The notes under the pieces are model-generated. The model made no database searches, was not told the DNA's origin, and worked only from the letters and a program-made list of their open reading frames with translations. Below, in pieces: positions 29,324-34,342 of a stretch of DNA of 34,342 bases. Origin of the DNA: an uncultured Lachnospiraceae bacterium (GTDB taxonomy: Bacteria > Bacillota > Clostridia > Lachnospirales > Lachnospiraceae). The stretch is from positions 1 to 34,342 of the forward strand of contig CACZXG010000016.1 in the NCBI GenBank assembly GCA_902785055.1, in the 5' to 3' direction. Every line of letters begins with the position of its first letter. Within the stretch, counting starts at the first letter, position 1. Made by a program: the position numbers and the translations under genes.

Positions 29324-29329
29324 AGAAGC
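29322..29329 (+). repeat. IS66 target site duplication, left copy
   Basis: GAAGAAGC, identical to 32139-32146. It starts inside the TGA stop codon of the protease gene (29321-29323) without changing it. Confidence 0.95.
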
Positions 29330-29343
29330 GTAAACGTCAAATC
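29330..29343 (+). repeat. IS66 left inverted repeat
   Basis: GTAAACGTCAAATC, perfectly inverted at 32125-32138. Confidence 0.96.
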
Positions 29344-29356
29344 GCTCGCCTTCCTC

Positions 29357-29404
29357 AAAACTAGTTTTTCTGTCATACTCTAAAAAACTCAAAAAACTAG
29401 TTTT
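29357..29404 (+). repeat. Two identical 12-bp palindromes in the IS66 leader
   Basis: AAAACTAGTTTT occurs at 29357-29368 and 29393-29404, 36 bp apart start to start, just upstream of the tnpA ribosome site. Each is a perfect palindrome. They may be a binding site for an element protein or a host regulator. Confidence 0.75.
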
Positions 29405-29420
29405 CTAAGGGAGGTCCACG

Positions 29421-29825
29421 ATGGATAAGATTACACATGAGGTTCGCCTTTCTCAATGGAAAGCCATTATCGAGCAGTGCCAGGCACGTCCGAAAGGAGT
29501 TACCGCCAAGCAATGGCTGGAGGATAACGGTATCACAAACAAGCAGTATTATTACTGGCTCCGGCGTGTACGCCAGGCAGCCTATGAACAGGCTTCTGCC
29601 ACCGGCCTTCTCCCGGCAGCTGTAAAAGCACCTGTTAAGGAAAAGCATGATGAGATCACTTTTGCGGAGATCCATACAGCTTCTTTTACCAGAGACGCGG
29701 GTGATGGATGCCAGTTCCATCCCGACGTTATCATCAGCACAAAGTCAGGCTCCATTGCGGTTTCCAACACAGTATCGCCAGAGCTCATCTCTGTGATCAT
29801 TAAGGAGGTGGCCAATGCTGGCTGA
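29421..29825 (+). CDS. tnpA: IS66 family accessory protein TnpA
   Basis: 134 residues. The N-terminal ITHEVRLSQWKAIIEQCQARPKGVTAKQWLEDNGITNKQYYYWLRRV is the helix-turn-helix typical of the IS66 first gene; the C-terminal half is beta-like and ends SPELISVIIKEVANAG. It is required with TnpB for IS66 transposition, probably as a DNA-binding helper. GGGAGG lies six bases before the ATG, and the stop overlaps the tnpB start by 11 bases, suggesting coupled translation. Confidence 0.93.
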   Translation: MDKITHEVRLSQWKAIIEQCQARPKGVTAKQWLEDNGITNKQYYYWLRRVRQAAYEQASATGLLPAAVKAPVKEKHDEITFAEIHTASFTRDAGDGCQFHPDVIISTKSGSIAVSNTVSPELISVIIKEVANAG

Positions 29826-30171
29826 CTTCCTTGAGATCAGGCGTGTCGTGATCGCCTGCGGCTACGTTGATCTCCGGAAGGGTGTGGATGGACTCGCCCA
29901 GATCATCGGAAGTCGTTACGGGCAGAATCCGTTCGAAAAAGGAACGCTGTTCCTGTTCTGCGGACGCCGCGCGGACCGTTGCAAGGCTCTGCTATGGCGC
30001 GGCAACGGTTTTCTCCTTCTGTACCGCAGATTCGAGGACGGTTCCATGAGCTGGCCCAGAACTCCCGAAGAAGCAGCGGAGATCACGGAAGAACAGTTCC
30101 GGATGCTCATGATGGGGCTCAATCCGCTCCGTCCAAAGATCCGGGATGTATCGCCGACCGGTATTTATTAA
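29815..30171 (+). CDS. tnpB: IS66 family accessory protein TnpB (Orf2)
   Basis: 118 residues, standard size for the IS66 Orf2 protein (PF05717). Signature stretches are VVIACGYVDLRKGVDGLAQII, GTLFLFCGRRADRCKALLWRGNGFLLLYRR and the SWPRTPEEAAEITEEQ segment. It is needed for transposition; its exact activity is unknown. It overlaps tnpA by 11 bases and has GGAGG at the end of tnpA as ribosome site. It is unrelated to the RNA-guided TnpB at 1404-3029 despite the shared name. Confidence 0.95.
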   Translation: MLADFLEIRRVVIACGYVDLRKGVDGLAQIIGSRYGQNPFEKGTLFLFCGRRADRCKALLWRGNGFLLLYRRFEDGSMSWPRTPEEAAEITEEQFRMLMMGLNPLRPKIRDVSPTGIY

Positions 30172-30443
30172 AAGTTTTATGCAAAACAGAGAATTTTCTG
30201 TTCCCTGTTTTCATGATAAATAAGGCATTTCCTGCTATCACAGGATGCCTTCAGACAGCTGCCATGCAGCTGTCCCGGGTCTGTTCTGACAGGCCCTGCA
30301 CTTTGAAAACCCTATATTTCCCCCGTTAATCGGTCACGTACAGCAGTTTCATCCATAGGCAGAATGACGAAAGCCGCAATGCGGCCAGGTGGCAGTACAA
30401 CACAGTTTCTTTTATAATAAGACTTATAAAAGGAAGGTATTGT
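30172..30443 (+). other. Non-coding gap inside IS66 with hairpins
   Basis: 272 bases without a supportable gene. Hairpins include AACAGA..TCTGTT just after tnpB, CAGCTG-CCATG-CAGCTG, and TTTTATAA-TAAGAC-TTATAAAA directly before the tnpC ribosome site. The last contains a TATAAT that could be a -10 for tnpC, though no good -35 is present. Confidence 0.6.
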
Positions 30444-32090
30444 ATGGCTAAGTATTCTGTCGAAGAACTGAATCAATTCAGCAAGGAACAGCTCATCTCC
30501 ATGTTCATCTCAAACCAGGAACAGCTGGAAAAGATGAACGACAACCTGGAGAAGCTGATCGAGCAGATCCGTATTGCTGACCAGAACCGTTTTGGCCGCC
30601 GTACGGAGCGTCTCGATGAGATCGCCGGGCAGATGTCACTGTTCAACGAGGCAGAAGCTTATGCTGATGACAGCGCACCTGAGCCCGAAGGCGATGAAGT
30701 CATCATATCTGTCCGCAGAAAGAAAAAAGCCGGTAAGCGTGCGGAAGATTTTAAGGATCTTCCGCACGAGCCGCATCCGCATAAGCTCACGAACGAACAG
30801 CTCGATGCGTATTTCGGGAAAGGATGCTGGCGCAGGCTTAAACCTGAGGAGTTTATCCGCGTACGCTGCCAGCCGGCTGCATATACAGTGGAAGACCACT
30901 GCGTGGATGTGGCGATCGGCACCTCGGGAGACCATCAGGATGAATTCCTGCGCGGAGACCGGCCCAGGGATCTTCTCAGGGGAAGCGTTGCGACGCCTTC
31001 ACTGGTGGCGGCGATCCTGAATGCCAAGTACATGAACGCGCAGCCGCTGTACAGGATCGAGAACCAGTTCAGGATCAATGGCGTCAACATCTCCCGTCAG
31101 ACCATGGCGAACTGGGTGATCCGTGTCTCTGAGAAGTATCTCGCCCCGCTTTGGGAAAGACTCTGCGAGGAGCTTCTTAAAGAGGAGGTCACGCAGGCGG
31201 ACGAGACTACGGTTCAGGTCATACATGATAATGACCCGAACGACCCGGATGACCAAAAGGGCGTTGCAGGACATAAGAACTTTATGTGGGTGCATCGTTC
31301 CGGAGAACTTGGCGGCGGCCCTCCGATCGTCATCTTCGAATACCAGAGGACAAGGCATCATATCTATCCGCTCCGGTTTTACAAGGGTCATAAAGGCATC
31401 CTTGTTACGGACGGGCTTCAGCAGTACTCCATCCTGGAGAAAAAGATCGAGTCCCTGGTAAACGCGAATTGCTGGGCACATGCTCGCAGGGATTACGCTG
31501 ATGCGGTCAAAGCCATAGGCAAAGGAAATGCTGAAGCGATCAAACGGTCTTATGCGGCGCAGGCACTGGCAAGGATCGGAGCGATCTACAAGATCGAGGA
31601 AGGCCTTAAGCATCTGAGCCCCGAAAAACGGTTAGCCGTGCGGCAGGAATCAATCAAGCCGCTGGTTGACGAGTATTTTGCGTGGGTAAAAGCCAGGCTG
31701 GCTGATACCAGTGCGCTGCCAAAGGGAAAGACCGCAGAAGGTATGAGGTACAGTGTCAATCATGAAGAATCCCTCAGGGTCTTCCTGAAAAACGGGAATG
31801 TCCCGATAGATAACTCGGCTTGCGAGCGGTCGATCAGGCCATTTACCACCGGCCGCAAAAACTGGGTCCTGATCAACTCGATCAAAGGAGCGCAGGCAAG
31901 TGCCGTTGCATACTCCATCGTGGAAACAGCAAAGCTTAACGATCTGAATCCGTATTTCTATCTTGAACACCTTCTTACCGAGCTACCCAAGCTGGCCGAT
32001 GACAAAGGAAATATAGACACTACTGCGCTGGATGCACTTCTGCCGTGGGCAGAGGAACTCCCGAAAAAGTGTCACAAACCTCGCCGCTGA
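30444..32090 (+). CDS. tnpC: IS66 family DDE transposase TnpC
   Basis: 548 residues. The N-terminal leucine-rich coiled coil (about 5-45, EQLISMF..NQEQLEKMNDNLEKL) and QNRFGRRTERLD are typical. The catalytic DDE triad is D253 (TQADETT), D323 (VTDGLQQY) and E461 (NSACERSIRPF), with the CHAR-like ANCWAHARRDYADA segment between. The usual zinc-finger region (about 125-160) has scattered cysteines (GKGCWRRL, RVRCQ, DHCVD). It ends with the conserved C-terminal NPYFYLEHLLTELP...LLPWAEELP. AGGAAGG precedes the ATG. It cuts and joins the element ends. Confidence 0.97.
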   Translation: MAKYSVEELNQFSKEQLISMFISNQEQLEKMNDNLEKLIEQIRIADQNRFGRRTERLDEIAGQMSLFNEAEAYADDSAPEPEGDEVIISVRRKKKAGKRAEDFKDLPHEPHPHKLTNEQLDAYFGKGCWRRLKPEEFIRVRCQPAAYTVEDHCVDVAIGTSGDHQDEFLRGDRPRDLLRGSVATPSLVAAILNAKYMNAQPLYRIENQFRINGVNISRQTMANWVIRVSEKYLAPLWERLCEELLKEEVTQADETTVQVIHDNDPNDPDDQKGVAGHKNFMWVHRSGELGGGPPIVIFEYQRTRHHIYPLRFYKGHKGILVTDGLQQYSILEKKIESLVNANCWAHARRDYADAVKAIGKGNAEAIKRSYAAQALARIGAIYKIEEGLKHLSPEKRLAVRQESIKPLVDEYFAWVKARLADTSALPKGKTAEGMRYSVNHEESLRVFLKNGNVPIDNSACERSIRPFTTGRKNWVLINSIKGAQASAVAYSIVETAKLNDLNPYFYLEHLLTELPKLADDKGNIDTTALDALLPWAEELPKKCHKPRR

Positions 32091-32111
32091 TCAAACAGCG
32101 GCGTTGCTTTT
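32082..32111 (+). terminator. Terminator at the end of IS66 tnpC
   Basis: CGCCGCTG (32082-32089) pairs with CAGCGGCG (32096-32103), followed by TTGCTTTT. The tnpC stop codon lies in the stem and loop. Confidence 0.8.
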
Positions 32112-32124
32112 GACCCCGGCGCAT

Positions 32125-32138
32125 GATTTGACGTTTAC
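32125..32138 (+). repeat. IS66 right inverted repeat
   Basis: GATTTGACGTTTAC, exact reverse complement of the left repeat. Confidence 0.96.
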
Positions 32139-32146
32139 GAAGAAGC
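32139..32146 (+). repeat. IS66 target site duplication, right copy
   Basis: GAAGAAGC, identical to the left copy at 29322-29329. Confidence 0.95.
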
Positions 32147-32185
32147 AGAGTAAGCAGTAAACGGTCTCGTGACTGCAGACGCAAT

Positions 32186-32215
32186 AAAAGGCTGCCGCTG
32201 ATGCGGCAGCCTTTG
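32186..32215. terminator. Bidirectional terminator between the protease/IS66 and fba
   Basis: AGGCTGCCGC (32189-32198) pairs with GCGGCAGCCT (32203-32212) around TGAT. The flanking AAAA gives a TTTT tract on the minus strand, so it ends fba transcripts. It was probably also the terminator of the protease gene before IS66 moved in. Confidence 0.85.
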
Positions 32216-32271
32216 TTATGCTCATAATAGATCAAAGACTATACAGTCAATGCCTGTATAAGCACTTATCT

Positions 32272-33135
32272 TCAAGCCTTGTTGTCGGAACCGAAGATGA
32301 TGATCTTCTCTTTGACGCAGTCTGTGATAGCCTGTGCGCCGGGAGCGAGAAGCTTACGAGGATCAAAGCCCTTGCCCTGGAGATCCTTGCCGGCCTCGAT
32401 GTACTTTCTGGTTGCTTCCGCGAAAGCGATCTGGCACTCGGTGTTGACGTTGACCTTGGAAACGCCGAGTTTGATAGCCTTCTGGATCATTTCGGTGGGG
32501 ATACCGGAACCGCCGTGAAGAACGAGAGGCATGTCGCCTACCTTCTCCTTGATGGCTTCGAGAACGTCGAAACGAAGTCCTGCCCAGTTCTCGGGATATT
32601 TGCCGTGGATGTTGCCGATGCCGCATGCCAGGAAATCTACGCCCAGATCAGCGATCAGCTTGCACTCTTCAGGATCTGCGCACTCGCCCTGAGATACAAC
32701 GCCGTCTTCCTCGCCGCCGATGCCGCCGACTTCTGCCTCGATGGACATGCCGTGCTCGTGAGCAAGCTTAACCAGCTCTTTGGTCTTGGCGATGTTCTCT
32801 TCGATTGAGAAATGAGAGCCGTCAAACATGATGCTGGAGAAACCTGCATCGATGCACTTCAGGCAGCCTTCATATGAGCCGTGGTCAAGGTGAAGGGCTA
32901 CGGGAACTGTGATGCCCTGGGAAGCCATTACGTCATTGACCATGTCGACTACCGTCTTATAGCCGGCCATGTATTTGCCTGCACCTTCGGAGCACTGAAC
33001 GATAACGGGAGCGTTGCACTCCTGAGCTGCCTTCAGAACAGCCTTCGTCCACTCGAGGTTGTTGAGGTTGAATGCACCGATTGCATAGTGGCCTGCTCTT
33101 GCAGCAGCAGTCATTTCTTTTGCAGATACTAACAT
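32272..33135 (-). CDS. fba: Class II fructose-bisphosphate aldolase
   Basis: 287 residues, normal for zinc-dependent class II aldolases. The enzyme splits fructose-1,6-bisphosphate into dihydroxyacetone phosphate and glyceraldehyde-3-phosphate in glycolysis. Motifs include AFNLNNLEW, HLDHGS with the catalytic D84 and zinc ligand H85, IEAEVGGIGGEEDGV, GNIHGKY with H177, LHGGSG with H207, and KVNVNTE for phosphate binding. The start at 33135 has AAGGAGG eight bases upstream (33144-33150); an in-frame ATG at 33189 would add 18 residues lying in the leader and is rejected. It is oriented like glgD upstream and separated by 147 bases with dyad elements. Confidence 0.97.
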   Translation of the reverse strand: MLVSAKEMTAAARAGHYAIGAFNLNNLEWTKAVLKAAQECNAPVIVQCSEGAGKYMAGYKTVVDMVNDVMASQGITVPVALHLDHGSYEGCLKCIDAGFSSIMFDGSHFSIEENIAKTKELVKLAHEHGMSIEAEVGGIGGEEDGVVSQGECADPEECKLIADLGVDFLACGIGNIHGKYPENWAGLRFDVLEAIKEKVGDMPLVLHGGSGIPTEMIQKAIKLGVSKVNVNTECQIAFAEATRKYIEAGKDLQGKGFDPRKLLAPGAQAITDCVKEKIIIFGSDNKA

Positions 33136-33205
33136 TTTATTATCCTCCTTGATATAAATTAATTTTAACCTGCCCGGCGCGTCGGGCACCGGGAAGGGAA
33201 TTAAC

Positions 33206-33266
33206 TGATTAATAATTAATCATTGCACAGAATTATTTAAGGACAATTCTGTAAATCCTTTGTCAA
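33206..33266 (-). promoter_or_regulatory. fba upstream region with two dyads and a -35 box
   Basis: On the minus strand TTGACA (33261-33266) is a perfect -35, but no clear -10 follows at 16-18 bp (TCCTTA is the best). Downstream are two perfect inverted repeats: ACAGAATT with AATTCTGT (33227-33252, 10-base centre) and TGATTAAT with ATTAATCA (33206-33222, one-base centre). Either may be an operator. The first could also act as a weak stem ending glgD transcripts. A GC-rich hairpin (GCCCG/CGGGC near 33172-33187) lies in the leader. Confidence 0.5.
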
Positions 33267-33282
33267 ATACTTATGCGCAATA

Positions 33283-34342
33283 TCAAAGAGTATCCATGTA
33301 TTTGATATATCCGACTTCTCCCTCGGGAGCGCAGATGCAGTTCTCGTGCTCGATCTTGACATATTTGTCAACGACCTGATTCTCGAGGCGTACATTCTCG
33401 CCGATGGTCGTGTAAGCGCTGATGTAGCAGCCCTTGATCACGGCGCCCTTGCCGATGACTACGCCGCGGGCGACGACGGAATCCTCAACAGTTCCGCGGA
33501 TCTCGCAGCCGTTGGAGATGAGAGAGTTCTTGACTTCTGCTTCATCATAGTACTGGCTGGGGCAGGAATCGTTGGTTCTGGTATAGATCGGCCAGTCGGG
33601 TGTGAAGAGCTCAGCTGCCTTTGCAGGATTGAGAAGCTGCTTGTTGGCATCATAGTAGCTCTTAAGGCTGGTGATCGGTCCGAAATATCCGAAGTGCTCA
33701 ACTGCGCGAACATCCAGATCGCCGATCTTGGCGTTGATGACGTCGGAGAGGTTGTACATGGAGGAGATTGCTCTCGCCTCGCCGATCAGCTTGATCAGCA
33801 GGGATTTCTTCATAACGAAGGACTCCATGGAGATAGCGCGTACATCCTCGTCGCCGTGGTTGCGGCGGATCGCGTTGACCTTGTCGTCAGCGATATCGAA
33901 GATGTGGCAGGTCTCATAGCCGCTCTTAGCATGGTGAACAGTGTGATACAGAGCTGTGATGTCAGCGCCGGATGCAGCGTGGCCCTGAAGGAGGGCGTCA
34001 TAATCCTGCTTGAAGACCATGCAGCTGGGAACGATCACAACGTATTCCTGAGACTGTCTCTTGATGTACTCAAGGTTCTCATACATAGCACGGATGTTGG
34101 TGTTGTAGATATCGTTTACCTTCTCCTCTGTAGGAGGAAGGATCTGCAGTCTGCCGCGCTTGGAGTTGATGTTGTAGTGACGGCCTGTTCCGATATGAGC
34201 GATAAGGGAACGTGCCTTGCTGGCAATGTAAACCTGCTGGTTAATAATGCCGCTGTTGCTCAGGTTCGAAATAGGGAAGTCGATGACACGATATCTTCCC
34301 AGGAAAGAGAAGCTGCCGATAGGACGATAATCCTGAAGACCG
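33283..34342 (-). CDS. glgD: GlgD subunit of glucose-1-phosphate adenylyltransferase (5' end missing)
   Basis: The frame is open through the window edge, so the first residues are missing. About 352 residues are visible. It begins LQDYRPIGSFSFLGRYRVIDFPISNLSNSGI, the nucleotidyltransferase region in the form typical of GlgD rather than GlgC. It continues with YVVIVPSCMVFKQDYDALLQGH and a C-terminal left-handed beta-helix (SLISNGCEIRGTVEDSVVARGVVIGKGAVIKGCYI) that mediates oligomerisation. In Firmicutes GlgD is a poorly active or regulatory subunit that pairs with GlgC to make ADP-glucose for glycogen. A glgC gene would be expected just upstream (beyond 34342). Confidence 0.95.
   Translation of the reverse strand, partial: GLQDYRPIGSFSFLGRYRVIDFPISNLSNSGIINQQVYIASKARSLIAHIGTGRHYNINSKRGRLQILPPTEEKVNDIYNTNIRAMYENLEYIKRQSQEYVVIVPSCMVFKQDYDALLQGHAASGADITALYHTVHHAKSGYETCHIFDIADDKVNAIRRNHGDEDVRAISMESFVMKKSLLIKLIGEARAISSMYNLSDVINAKIGDLDVRAVEHFGYFGPITSLKSYYDANKQLLNPAKAAELFTPDWPIYTRTNDSCPSQYYDEAEVKNSLISNGCEIRGTVEDSVVARGVVIGKGAVIKGCYISAYTTIGENVRLENQVVDKYVKIEHENCICAPEGEVGYIKYMDTL

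Larger units (their letters stand above)
29330..32138 (+). mobile_element. Complete IS66-family insertion sequence
   Basis: 2809 bp with perfect 14-bp inverted repeats GTAAACGTCAAATC (29330-29343 and, inverted, 32125-32138), followed inward by a further CGCC match. It is flanked by the 8-bp duplication GAAGAAGC, the standard IS66 target duplication size. It carries the three usual genes (tnpA, tnpB, tnpC), all open, so it looks functional and recently inserted. Confidence 0.97.

Noticed and set aside
33136-33189. N-terminal extension of fba to 33189
   Set aside because: The extra 18 residues are not aldolase-like, and AAGGAGG is correctly spaced only for the ATG at 33133-33135.

Overview
The window reads like chromosome of a low-to-mid GC Gram-positive anaerobe, most likely a Clostridia/Lachnospiraceae-type gut bacterium. 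This rests on surface proteins with BspA-type (DUF285) repeats and choline-binding-like YYF/GW repeats, a clostripain-family protease, a GlgD-type glycogen subunit, class II aldolase, the radical SAM/DUF2344 gene pair, and BirA-controlled bioY with Gram-positive promoters and AGGAGG ribosome binding sites. The taxonomic call is inference.

Positions 1-16143 hold a tandem array of four large secreted cell-wall proteins on the + strand. The first is cut by the window edge (1-954). The second (4602-10412) and third (10648-13245) are paralogues with a long conserved pre-signal segment, DUF285 repeats, cysteine repeats and a wall-binding tail. The fourth (13402-16143) carries a CAP/SCP domain and 18 exact-length 60-bp wall-binding repeats. 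Genes 1 and 2 are followed by homologous intergenic DNA (terminator plus promoter-like region), so the array grew by tandem duplication. Between genes 1 and 2 lie a TnpB-only IS605/IS1341-type element (about 1174-3082) with an omega-RNA-like 3' end, and an O-antigen-ligase/polymerase-like membrane protein (3098-4582). That gene ends 19 bp before surface gene 2 and probably forms an operon with it.

Positions 16144-18407 contain a candidate small RNA unit, a broken PcfJ-like gene, bioY (minus) under a three-half-site BirA operator overlapping its -35 box, and aroK (minus). Positions 18578-23028 form a + operon of a membrane glycerophosphodiesterase, a B12-binding-type radical SAM protein and its DUF2344 partner. 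The last codons of the DUF2344 gene are repeated in frame immediately after its stop. Then come a MATE transporter (minus), a GNAT acetyltransferase (+), a rhodanese (minus, terminator embedded in its last codons), an alpha/beta hydrolase and a membrane-anchored clostripain-family protease (both +).

A complete IS66-family element (29330-32138) has 14-bp perfect inverted repeats and an 8-bp target duplication. It sits 6 bp after the protease stop codon and separates that gene from its downstream terminator. The window ends with two minus-strand carbon-metabolism genes: class II fructose-bisphosphate aldolase and the 3' part of glgD. No tRNA, rRNA or CRISPR array was seen.
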